This document shows, in pieces, positions 7,935 through 15,498 of a DNA stretch of 64,000 nt. This stretch comes from Nocardioides oceani. GTDB lineage: Bacteria; Actinomycetota; Actinomycetes; Propionibacteriales; Nocardioidaceae. The DNA lies in assembly GCF_030412965.1 (NCBI RefSeq), contig NZ_JAUHJQ010000011.1, positions 46,671 to 110,670 on the forward strand, read 5' to 3'. The position numbers and the translations under genes are program-made. Below the pieces are notes generated by a model. It made no database searches and was not told the origin of the DNA. It was given only the letters and a program-made list of their open reading frames with translations. Position 1 is the stretch's first letter. The number at the start of each line of letters is the position of its first letter.

Positions 7935-8576
7935 TCAGGAGTCGAGGAGGCCCCGCATGATGTCGATCTCCTGCTGCTGGGCGTCGATGATCTGGCCAGC
8001 GAGGTCGACGGCGTCCTTGAACTGGCCGTCTCCTTGCTCAGTCTCGGCCATCTCAATGGCGCCTTCGTGGTGCTCGATCATCATCTCGAGCCACATGTCC
8101 TGGAACTCGGCGTCGGAGGCGTTCTCGAGGGCGTCCATGTCCTCGGAGGTCATCATTCCGGGCATGTCGTCGTCGCCCATGTCGTCCATGTTGTCGGACA
8201 TGTCGCCCATGTCGTGGCCGGAGTTGACGTGGTCGCGCATGGTCTCGGGGACGTCTTCGCCCCACTGGGTGAGCCAGTCGGCCATGGTCTCGATCTCCGG
8301 GCCCTGGGCGTCGCGGATGTCCTCGGCGAGGGCCTGGACCTCGGGGTCGAGGTCGCGCTTAATGGTCAGGTCAACCATCGACAGCGCCTGGGCGTGGTGG
8401 GGGATCATGTCGCTCGCGAACGCGACGTCGGCGTCGTTGTGCTCGGTGGCGCTGACCTCGGACTGGCCGCCCGCGTCGGAGGTGTCGTCGCCGCAGGCGG
8501 TAACGCCGGCGCCGAGGACAAGGGTGAGCGCGACGGCGCCGAGGGCGCGCGTACGGGTCTTGGTCTTGATTTGCAT
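7935..8576 (-). CDS. DUF305 lipoprotein
   Basis: 213 residues from ATG 8576, preceded by AGGAGA. A signal peptide with a lipobox-like VTACG is followed by two ferritin-like DUF305 motifs: DMIPHHAQALSM (helix 1) and MMIEHHEGAIEMA (helix 3). The middle is unusually rich in Met, Asp and His (about 130-155), as in proteins that meet copper. DUF305 proteins recur in copper and silver resistance clusters, and a second member lies at 11735-12409. The precise role is not established. Confidence 0.85.
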   Translation of the reverse strand: MQIKTKTRTRALGAVALTLVLGAGVTACGDDTSDAGGQSEVSATEHNDADVAFASDMIPHHAQALSMVDLTIKRDLDPEVQALAEDIRDAQGPEIETMADWLTQWGEDVPETMRDHVNSGHDMGDMSDNMDDMGDDDMPGMMTSEDMDALENASDAEFQDMWLEMMIEHHEGAIEMAETEQGDGQFKDAVDLAGQIIDAQQQEIDIMRGLLDS

Positions 8577-8703
8577 GCGAGTTCTCCTGGAAGTCAGGTA
8601 GTCAGGTGGGGTGTTGCGGGCAGGCGGAAGCGGCACCCGGCCGGGACGCTGGTGTCGAACTCTGACGGTCGAGGTCAGCGGTGGCGGGCGGTCGCAGGGC
8701 CTG

Positions 8704-9258
8704 TCAGCACCTGATGACGGAGAACTGCCACTCATGGGGTGGCCCGGTGCAACGCACCCACCGCAGCGCCCGTTCGCGGACGGCTGCGGGCATGAACGCC
8801 TCCGGCTGCAGCGGCCGGAGGAAGCCGGTGGCGAGGAGCGCCAGCAGCGTGAGCGCTGCAGCGGCGAGCATGACGACGCACAGCATCACCATGCTCGCCA
8901 TGCCGTGACCCGAGCCGGAACCAGCGTCAGCACTGACCTCAACGCTGGCCTCGGGGGCTGCCATCGAGGACTGAGTCGCGGCGGAGTGCGCGTGTCCGTC
9001 GTGCGAGTCCCCCGAGGCCATCGCCTCCTCATGGGAAGAAGTCATGGCCGCCGTACTCGTCATGCTCATCGTGCCTGAGGGCGTTGGGACCGTGGCGGCT
9101 GGCGAAGCGCCGTGGCTGGCCAGGGCGTGCATGCCGAGGATGCCGACGACCAGGGCCGCTACGAGGGCGGCCACTGCGCTGCGGCCGGTCAGCCGCGCAG
9201 CCGTCCGCGCCCACAGGGAGTTGCGGGTGCGGCGGCTGGTCGCGGGCACGGGGCTCAT
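8704..9258 (-). CDS. DUF6153-type membrane protein with Met/His-rich loop
   Basis: 184 residues. There are two membrane helices (about 28-50 and 123-147) separated by a roughly 70-residue extracytoplasmic loop rich in Met, His, Ser and Thr (SGTMSMTSTAAM, DSHDGHAHS). The architecture and setting match actinobacterial DUF6153 proteins. Location between a DUF305 lipoprotein gene and a copper ATPase gene suggests periplasm-side copper binding; this is inference. It ends with two isolated cysteines (WVRCTG and VIRC). Confidence 0.6.
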   Translation of the reverse strand: MSPVPATSRRTRNSLWARTAARLTGRSAVAALVAALVVGILGMHALASHGASPAATVPTPSGTMSMTSTAAMTSSHEEAMASGDSHDGHAHSAATQSSMAAPEASVEVSADAGSGSGHGMASMVMLCVVMLAAAALTLLALLATGFLRPLQPEAFMPAAVRERALRWVRCTGPPHEWQFSVIRC

Positions 9259-9286
9259 CGGCTTCGATGGTACGGAAACACTGGAA

Positions 9287-11704
9287 TCAGGGCAGCCGCT
9301 GGGTTCGCAACCTCAGGGCGTTGATGATGACGCTGACCGACGAGAGAGCCATCGCGGCCGCGGCGATGACCGGGGACAGCAGCCACCCGAACACTGGGTA
9401 CAGCACTCCGGCGGCGATGGGGATGCCGGCGGTGTTGTACCCGAACGCCAGGACCAGACCGCGTCGGACGTTGGACATGACGGCATGTGAGAGCTGTCGG
9501 GCGTGGGCTATGCCGTTGAGGTCGCCGCGGAGCAGGGTGACTCCGGCAGATTCGATGGCGACGTCGGTGCCGGTGCCCATCGCCAGTCCGACGTCGGCTG
9601 CGGCGAGCGCAGGGGCGTCGTTGACGCCGTCTCCGGCGAACGCGACGACGCGGCCCTCGGCACGGAGTCGGTTGACGACGTCGGCCTTGTGGTCGGGCAG
9701 GACCTCGGCTTCGATCCGGTCGATGCCTAGGTCGGCGGCGACCGCGGCGGCGGTGACCTGGTTGTCGCCGGTGAGCATGATGACCTCGATGCCCTCCTTG
9801 CGCAGCGCCGTGAGCGCGGCCGGGGTGGTGTCCTTGACCTGGTCGGCGATGCCGATGACGCCGGCTGGGGTGCCGTCGATGGCGACGAGGACGGCAGTCG
9901 CGCCGGTGCGGCGCAGCTGGGTGGCCTTGTCGGCCAGGGGCGCGGGGTCGATGTCCTGGCTCGTGAGGAACCCGGCTGTCCCGATCAGCACCTCGCGGCC
10001 CTCGACGATGCCGAGGACACCTTTGCCGGCGGGTGCGTCGAAGTCAGCGACCTCGGGCAGCCTGCCTGCGCTGGACTCGGTCCCGGCTGCCAGGGCGGAG
10101 TGGGCCTTGTCGACGATGGCGCGAGCCAACGGATGCTCCGAGGCGTTCTCCACCGCGGCCGCGAGCCACAGCAGCTCGTCGGCGGTGTGCGTGTGGAAGC
10201 TCTCGGCGAGCTCGACGGCGACGACGGCGGGTTTGCCCTCGGTCAGGGTGCCGGTCTTGTCGACGACGACGGTGTCGACCTTCTCCATCAGCTCGAGCGC
10301 TTCGGCGTTCTTGATCAGGACACCCATCTGGGCGCCGCGCCCGACACCGACCATGATGGACATGGGTGTGGCCAGGCCCAGGGCACACGGGCAGGCGATG
10401 ATCAGGACGCTGACCGCGACGACGAGCGCGTGAGCCAGCTTCGGGTCGGGGCCTAGGAGCGCCCAGATGATGAATGCGAGCACGGCGACGCCGATGACGG
10501 CGGGTACGAAGATTGCTGAGACTCGGTCGACGGTGCGCTGGATGGGTGCGCGGGAGCGTTGGGCCTCGGCGACCATGTTCACGATGCGGGCAAGCATGGT
10601 GTCGCGGCCGACCGCGTTGGCGCGCACCAGCAGGGCGCCGGTCTGGTTGAGGGTGCCGCCGATGGCGCTATCGCCGACGTTCTTGGTGACGGGCATGGAC
10701 TCGCCAGTGACGAGGGACTCGTCGACAGCGGACTTGCCGTCCTCAACAAGCCCGTCGACCGGGACCTTCTCGCCGGGGCGGACGCGCAGCATGTCCCCGA
10801 TCTCAACCTGGTCGAGAGTGATTTCCTCCTCGGTGCCGTCCTCACCGACGCGGCGCGCGGTCTTGGGGGACAGGTCCAGGAGGGCCTTGATGGCGCCGGA
10901 GGTAGCTTCGCGCGCGCGGAGCTCGAGGACCTGCCCGAGAAGGACGAGGGTGGCGATAACGGCTGCAGCCTCGAAGTACACCTCGACGGCCCCGTCCTCA
11001 CGGAAAGCGGCAGGGAAGATGCCCGGCGCGACGGTGGCGAGGACGGAGAACAGCCATGCGACGCCCGTGCCCATCGCGATGAGCGTGAACATGTTGAGGT
11101 TCCGGGTCCTCACTGATGCCCAGCCGCGGACGAAGAACGGCCACCCGGCCCACAGCACCGCCGGGGTCGCGAGCACGAGCTGGGTCCACGCCGACGCGGT
11201 GGCGGAGATGTTGTCGTGCAGCCACGGGACGAGGTCGCGGCCCATGCCGAGGATCACGACCGGGATGGACAGGACGACGCCGACCCAGAAGCGGCGGGTC
11301 ATGTCGCGCAGTTCCTCGGACGGGCCGGTGTCCGCGGTGACGATGACGGGCTCGAGGGCCATCCCGCAGATGGGGCAGGTGCCGGGGCCGTCTTGGCGGA
11401 TCTCGGGGTGCATCGGGCAGGTGTACTCGACCGACTCGCCCTCACTCGGGGTCGTCTGCCCATGTTCTGGCTCAGTTGCATGCTCGGCGCGGCCACCTGC
11501 GGCACGATCCGGGAAGCCATGGCCGGAGTACTGGCTGGGGTCGGCGAGGAACTTGCCCTTGCAGCCGGCTGAGCAGAAGTAGAACTGCTCACCGCGGTGG
11601 TCGACCGCGTGCTCGGCGACGGACGGATCGACCTTCATGCCGCACACCGGGTCGGTGGCCTGGTCCATCGTGGCGGCGTCGGGACGATGGGTGTGCGTAT
11701 TCAT
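9287..11704 (-). CDS. Heavy-metal P1B-type ATPase, CopA-like, with YHS and metal-binding N-terminus
   Basis: 805 residues. N-terminus: a YHS-type domain (about 17-61, DPVCGMKV and FYFCSAGC), then a CPMHP...CPICGM metal-binding module (about 96-115). The core has eight predicted helices, the actuator TGES, the ion-path CPCALGLATP, the phosphorylation site DKTGTLTEG, the HP signature SEHPLARA and the hinge GDGVNDAPALA. The Cys-Pro-Cys motif indicates Cu(I) or Ag(I) export. A CsoR-type operator lies directly upstream, supporting copper induction. The export role follows from the family; specificity is inferred from motif and operator. Confidence 0.93.
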   Translation of the reverse strand: MNTHTHRPDAATMDQATDPVCGMKVDPSVAEHAVDHRGEQFYFCSAGCKGKFLADPSQYSGHGFPDRAAGGRAEHATEPEHGQTTPSEGESVEYTCPMHPEIRQDGPGTCPICGMALEPVIVTADTGPSEELRDMTRRFWVGVVLSIPVVILGMGRDLVPWLHDNISATASAWTQLVLATPAVLWAGWPFFVRGWASVRTRNLNMFTLIAMGTGVAWLFSVLATVAPGIFPAAFREDGAVEVYFEAAAVIATLVLLGQVLELRAREATSGAIKALLDLSPKTARRVGEDGTEEEITLDQVEIGDMLRVRPGEKVPVDGLVEDGKSAVDESLVTGESMPVTKNVGDSAIGGTLNQTGALLVRANAVGRDTMLARIVNMVAEAQRSRAPIQRTVDRVSAIFVPAVIGVAVLAFIIWALLGPDPKLAHALVVAVSVLIIACPCALGLATPMSIMVGVGRGAQMGVLIKNAEALELMEKVDTVVVDKTGTLTEGKPAVVAVELAESFHTHTADELLWLAAAVENASEHPLARAIVDKAHSALAAGTESSAGRLPEVADFDAPAGKGVLGIVEGREVLIGTAGFLTSQDIDPAPLADKATQLRRTGATAVLVAIDGTPAGVIGIADQVKDTTPAALTALRKEGIEVIMLTGDNQVTAAAVAADLGIDRIEAEVLPDHKADVVNRLRAEGRVVAFAGDGVNDAPALAAADVGLAMGTGTDVAIESAGVTLLRGDLNGIAHARQLSHAVMSNVRRGLVLAFGYNTAGIPIAAGVLYPVFGWLLSPVIAAAAMALSSVSVIINALRLRTQRLP

Positions 11705-11711
11705 GACTTCA

Positions 11712-11734
11712 CCATACCCCCCTAGGGTATATGG
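11712..11734. promoter_or_regulatory. CsoR-type copper operator
   Basis: An inverted repeat with arms ATACCC and GGGTAT around CCCTA closely resembles the GTATACCCC-like operators of actinobacterial CsoR repressors. It starts eight bases upstream of the ATPase start codon. No csoR-like gene was found in the window, so the repressor would act from elsewhere. Confidence 0.7.
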
Positions 11735-12409
11735 TCAAGACAGTTCGACGCCGAACAGGGCCAACATGGCGAGGGCATCACTGACATCATCGAGGCTGCT
11801 GGCGGCAGTTCCCTCGAAGCTCGGGACGGGACGCTGATCGGCTTCCTCCTGGGTGGTGGCCGGGCCGTTCTTCTCGATATCCTCGATCAGCCAGTCCATC
11901 TCCTTAATCTCTTTGCGCTGGGCCTTGATGATCTCGTCGGCGAGTTCTCGAACGCGAACGTCATCGATGTCGGCCCGCTCGCTGGTCAAGATGGCGATCG
12001 AGTGGTGCGGGATCATGCCCTTCATGTACGCCTGGTCGTCGACCAACGCCTGGGAACGCGAGAGGTACAGCCCACCTGCACCGAGCAGCAGCGCCACCGC
12101 CACGAGCACGAGGTTGTAGGCGCGGTTCTTGTACATCATGCTGCGCATGAACGCGAACATCACCAGCGCCATGGCGCCGCCCATCAACAGCGCCATGTAG
12201 AAGCGCTCCTCGCTCCACCGCACGTGGTCAAAGGCGAAGACGTTGGAGTACATCAAGACGAACATCACCACCGTGGAGGTGGCGATCATCAGCCCGAAGC
12301 GTACGTACATCCGCCGCTCATGGGCCTTGTCCCCCTTCTGCTGCTCGGGCTTCTCCCGGTCACTGGGCTCGCTGGCACCGGACGGCTTCTGCGTATGAGG
12401 CGATGACAT
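11735..12409 (-). CDS. Membrane-anchored DUF305 protein
   Basis: 224 residues. The charged N-terminus is followed by three membrane helices (about 37-58, 68-89 and 97-114), then a DUF305 helix motif GMIPHHSIAILTSE and ELADEIIKAQRKEI. Unlike the lipoprotein at 7935-8576, it has one copy of the His-His motif and a transmembrane anchor. It lies upstream of the ATPase gene on the same strand, but the ATPase has its own copper operator between them, so it may be transcribed separately. Confidence 0.8.
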   Translation of the reverse strand: MSSPHTQKPSGASEPSDREKPEQQKGDKAHERRMYVRFGLMIATSTVVMFVLMYSNVFAFDHVRWSEERFYMALLMGGAMALVMFAFMRSMMYKNRAYNLVLVAVALLLGAGGLYLSRSQALVDDQAYMKGMIPHHSIAILTSERADIDDVRVRELADEIIKAQRKEIKEMDWLIEDIEKNGPATTQEEADQRPVPSFEGTAASSLDDVSDALAMLALFGVELS

Positions 12410-12467
12410 GGGGATTGCCCTTTCCGATGGGGGTCAGTTGCGGTAGTTGATGTCGCTCAGCTCGGCG

Positions 12468-12905
12468 TCAGACGTCGTCGTCCTCGATCGGAGCGCGAGA
12501 CATCTCGATGAGCTGACGTAGACAGTGCTGACGAAGTGGCTCGGGAAAGCCCTCTGCGAGCCGGTAGTACACGATCCGGCCCTCCTTGCGTCGTCTCACC
12601 AGCCCGGCGGTACGCAGCACCCGAAGTCCGTAGGAGACTGCGTCCTCGCTCACCGACAACGCAATGGCGAGGTCGCCCACACAAAGCTCCTCGACCACGT
12701 CAAGCGCGTACAACAGTCGTGCCCGGGTGGGATCGGCCATCAGCGAGAGCACGCTGGTGAGCCGGTCTCCCTCCTCTGCCGACGGCAGGCGCTCGCGGGC
12801 CAAGGCAACCCGTCTCGGATCGACCGGGTGCTGGTGCCGGTCGCCGCCACCAGTGTTCTGGTCGGGCGCGTCTACGCGAGCGCGGACCGGATGGTCGTCA
12901 GTCAC
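12468..12905 (-). CDS. ArsR/SmtB-family metalloregulator
   Basis: 145 residues if GTG 12905 is the start; the ribosome site there is weak and the start is uncertain. The winged helix is clear: MADPTRARLLYAL, then ELCVGDLAIALSVSEDAVSYGLRVLRTAGLV and EGRIVYYRL. ELCVGD carries a Cys at the position of the alpha-3 metal cysteine of CadC-type sensors; another Cys lies in QHCLRQ. The N-terminal His-rich segment GGGDRHQHP could add ligands. It is divergent from the copper storage gene at 13037 and may control it. Which metal it senses cannot be told. Confidence 0.8.
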   Translation of the reverse strand: MTDDHPVRARVDAPDQNTGGGDRHQHPVDPRRVALARERLPSAEEGDRLTSVLSLMADPTRARLLYALDVVEELCVGDLAIALSVSEDAVSYGLRVLRTAGLVRRRKEGRIVYYRLAEGFPEPLRQHCLRQLIEMSRAPIEDDDV

Positions 12906-13036
12906 CCCGCGGAAGTACCCGATATCCGTGCGGCTATGCGGATGATGCTCGTCCGGTTGGGTACAGACGTCAGGAGAGCGGCGGATCAAGAGCACCATGC
13001 CGGGATGACCCCGCCGCCGTAACCAGAGGAGGAACC

Positions 13037-13441
13037 GTGGCTCACACCAAGATGCTGGAGGCTTACCCGAAGGACTTGGGCAACATCGACAAGGAAAAGC
13101 TGGCCGAGTGCATCGCGGCCTGTTTCGAGTGCGCACAGATTTGTACCGCGTGTGCCGACGCGTGTCTGTCGGAGGACATGGTCGCCGAATTGACCAAGTG
13201 CATTCGTACTGATCTCGACTGCGCCGACATCTGCGTCGCCACCGGGAACGCGTTGTCACGCCACACCGGGTACGACGCGAATGTGGCCCGAGCGTTCCTG
13301 GAAGCCTGCGCGACCGCCTGCAAGGCATGCGGCGACGAGTGCGAAAGCCATGCCGACATGCACGAGCACTGCCGTATCTGCGCCGAAGCCTGCCGACGCT
13401 GCGAACAAGCCTGCCGCGACCTCCTCGCCAATCTGGCGTAG
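13037..13441 (+). CDS. csp: Four-helix-bundle copper storage protein (Csp/DUF326), cytosolic type
   Basis: 134 residues with 18 cysteines, most spaced Cys-x-x-Cys or Cys-x3-Cys along helices (AECIAAC, FECAQIC, TACADAC, LDCADIC, TACKACGDEC, HCRICAEACRRC). This is the pattern of Csp proteins, which line the bundle core with Cys and hold many Cu(I) ions. There is no signal peptide, as in cytosolic Csp3, which also has 18 Cys. GTG 13037 has an excellent AGAGGAGG (13025-13032). It would sequester cytosolic copper while the P-type ATPase exports it. Confidence 0.88.
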   Translation: MAHTKMLEAYPKDLGNIDKEKLAECIAACFECAQICTACADACLSEDMVAELTKCIRTDLDCADICVATGNALSRHTGYDANVARAFLEACATACKACGDECESHADMHEHCRICAEACRRCEQACRDLLANLA

Positions 13442-13878
13442 AGGTCGGTCCGGTGACCCTCGTGGCCATAGCTCCACGGCCGGGTGCGTTCGTTCCAAGC
13501 CGGCACAAGGGGTCGACCCGTAGGTCAGCGTGGGTCAGGCAGTCCAAACTACGACATACAGCACTGTCTCACCGAGAACCGGAATCATGATCGACGACGC
13601 GGGCCCCGGCTGACCGGGCCCGCGTCGCGGCCTCCGCCGCACACTTGGCCGGTCACTGTGCAGTGCAAGCGCGCCCAACATGCTCGCGGTCGCGGCGCGG
13701 CATCTGGGTTCCGCTCTACGACGTACTCGCGGGGACGCCTGCCCTCGGAGGTGTGAGGGCCCCATCACCGCATAGGGAACCGCCAACGGTGAACCCGCGG
13801 GGCCGGCCCGATCGCCGCTACTCCTTCTCGGTGGCGGCTCCAGATCTGGCACACGAAATGCCACGTCCCCGGCTTCTC

Positions 13879-13889
13879 CGAACCTGAGT
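13879..13889 (-). repeat. ACTCAGGTTCG, inverted right-end repeat
   Basis: Perfect 11-base inverted copy of 484-494. It pairs with 13920-13929 as a local inverted repeat separated by 30 bases. Confidence 0.5.
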
Positions 13890-13919
13890 GTCCGCACACA
13901 CTCGAGGACGTTGCGTATG

Positions 13920-13929
13920 CTCAGGTTCG
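13920..13929 (+). repeat. CTCAGGTTCG, outer right-end repeat
   Basis: Direct copy of ten bases of the left-end repeat, 35 bases inside the inferred right boundary. Confidence 0.45.
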
Positions 13930-13959
13930 TCGCAGAACCGTCAAAATTCGCGCGAACTT

Positions 13960-15498
13960 CTAAAGAGCGGCCTCGATGGCCTCGTTGGTGTAGTAGAGCT
14001 TCTTCTCCAGCGGGTGGAGCACCGTCTGGACCTTGTAGGTGGCATCACCGATGCACCACAGCGCGCGGCCCTTGTCCTGCATCGCCCACCCGGAGACGAG
14101 GTCCTGGGCGATCGGGCCGAGCCCGAGCATCGAGTCGAGCTCGCGGGCGACACGGGGCTTCTGGGCGCCGAGGATCTTGATGTCGGCCAGCTCGAGGAGG
14201 TCCTTGGCGATCATCGCGGCCTGGGAGTCGGCGTCGCCGACGGAGAGCAGGTCGGAGGGCTTGTGGAGGTTGCAGAACTGGATGTCGCCGCCCTTGCCGG
14301 CCATACCGCGGGAGAGCCGCAGGTCGGCGTCGAAGCTCGCCACCGCGGCGGTGCCGAGACGCATCTGCTTCCAGACCTCGTCGCGCACGACGATGCGCAG
14401 GTCGCCCGGCTCGGCGATCTCCCGCAGGCCGCGGCCCCAGGAGTTCATGCACAGCAGCGCGATGCCCACGGCCTCGTCGCCCAGGCCGTCGAGCCGGGAG
14501 AGGCTGAACGACTGGATCGGGGCGCGCCAGTCGACCTCGATGTTGGTGAAGTCGTCGAAGAGGCCGGCCAGGGTGCCGGTGACCAGCTCGCCGAGCGCGT
14601 TGCGCAGCAGCCGGGTCTCGTCGAGGAACACGCGGGGGTTCGCGTACTCGCAGGCCCGGACGAGCTCCTCGGTGGGGTTGCGGAGCAGGTCCCACAGCCG
14701 CGGGATGGTCGTCTCCTGCAGCACCGTGTTGCCGGCGGCGTACCCGGTGAGGATCGCCAGTGCGTTGCGGACGACGTCGGACTCGTCGGGGCCGAAGGGC
14801 ACCCGCCGCTCGTCGTCGATCTTCATGGAGCCGACCAGGCCGCGGACCAGGACCAGCCACCGCTTGAAGATGATGGTGGCGCGGCGCTGCGCCTCCTCAG
14901 CCGAGAGCTTCTCCCACGCGTCGCCGAGCGGCCCCATGGACAGCGGGTTGACCCGGGCCCAGAAGCCGGGGGCGATGACGAAGGGCTCGACACCGAGCGC
15001 GCGGCACAGCGACTCGTACTCGTCCTTGACGTCGCCGGTGACGAGGGTGCGGTAGCCGAACGGCATCATCCGGGTACAGAACGCCTTGGTGGTGCCGGAC
15101 TTGCCGCTTCCCGGCTTGGCGAACTGGAAGATGTTGGGGTTGGTCGCCGGCACGTCGTCGCGCAGCACCCACCCGAATGGGTCGCAGTAGAACGAGCCGC
15201 CGGAGAGCTGGTCGACGCCCATCTGCGCCCCGGTCGGGGGCAGGGCCGGCGCGGACACGAACGGCCAGAACACCGGCGCCTGGTCGCTGGTCATCCGCCA
15301 GGCCTGCGCCGGGGCGGAGGCGGGCGCCCAGCCGCGCCCGCGGCGCGCGGCCCCGCGGCGCGGGGCGTACTTGAAGATCCGGGGCTCCTTGGCCTCCGGC
15401 GCGAGCGTGGGGATCGTGGGCAGGTCGTGGCCGAAGTCCGACAGCAGGGCGGCCATGTCGCGGCCGCTGCCACGGTTCCGGCGGGTGGTGGTGGGCAT
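13960..15498 (-). CDS. VirB4-like conjugation ATPase
   Basis: 512 residues. The Walker A motif KPGSGKSGT (about 128-136) follows ATNPNIFQFA, and IVVRDEVWKQ carries the Walker B acidic pair. These are hallmarks of the hexameric ATPases that power actinobacterial conjugation. ATG overlaps the stop of the SCO6880-like gene (ATGA), so both are one operon. The C-terminus ends EAIEAAL at the junction with the metal island: the natural stop has been replaced by one supplied by the inserted DNA, costing at most a few residues, so the protein is probably still functional. Confidence 0.88.
   Translation of the reverse strand: MPTTTRRNRGSGRDMAALLSDFGHDLPTIPTLAPEAKEPRIFKYAPRRGAARRGRGWAPASAPAQAWRMTSDQAPVFWPFVSAPALPPTGAQMGVDQLSGGSFYCDPFGWVLRDDVPATNPNIFQFAKPGSGKSGTTKAFCTRMMPFGYRTLVTGDVKDEYESLCRALGVEPFVIAPGFWARVNPLSMGPLGDAWEKLSAEEAQRRATIIFKRWLVLVRGLVGSMKIDDERRVPFGPDESDVVRNALAILTGYAAGNTVLQETTIPRLWDLLRNPTEELVRACEYANPRVFLDETRLLRNALGELVTGTLAGLFDDFTNIEVDWRAPIQSFSLSRLDGLGDEAVGIALLCMNSWGRGLREIAEPGDLRIVVRDEVWKQMRLGTAAVASFDADLRLSRGMAGKGGDIQFCNLHKPSDLLSVGDADSQAAMIAKDLLELADIKILGAQKPRVARELDSMLGLGPIAQDLVSGWAMQDKGRALWCIGDATYKVQTVLHPLEKKLYYTNEAIEAAL
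13965..13969. repeat. Candidate target-site duplication GAGCG, right copy
   Basis: Matches 457-461. It lies within the last codons of the VirB4-like gene, whose original ending was probably altered by the insertion. Confidence 0.4.

Larger units (their letters stand above)
13442..13959. other. Non-coding right end of the metal-resistance island
   Basis: 518 bases with no convincing gene. It holds CGAACCTGAGT (13879-13889) and CTCAGGTTCG (13920-13929), which are inverted relative to each other and related to the left-end repeat at 484-494. The last bases lead into the VirB4-like gene. No clear terminator for the copper storage gene was seen. Confidence 0.55.
462..13964. mobile_element. 13.5-kb metal-resistance island carried by a recombinase trio, inserted in the conjugation operon
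   Basis: Between two genes of one minus-strand conjugation operon lie about 13.5 kb of unrelated genes: three recombinase-associated genes at the left, then mercury-type and copper-type resistance genes. GAGCG occurs at 457-461 and again at 13965-13969. Joining the flanks across one copy restores a VirB4-like C-terminus that reads Ala-Arg-Asp-stop just ahead of the GTG at 442, whereas the present gene ends Ala-Leu-stop. This supports GAGCG as a target duplication. ACTCAGGTTCG lies near the left end (484-494) and inverted near the right end (13879-13889). The boundaries are inferred and the transposition mechanism is not known. Confidence 0.65.

Noticed and set aside
7002..8714. A 570-residue plus-strand frame over the lipoprotein and DUF305 genes
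   Set aside because: Antisense to two genes with signal peptides, ribosome sites and family motifs.
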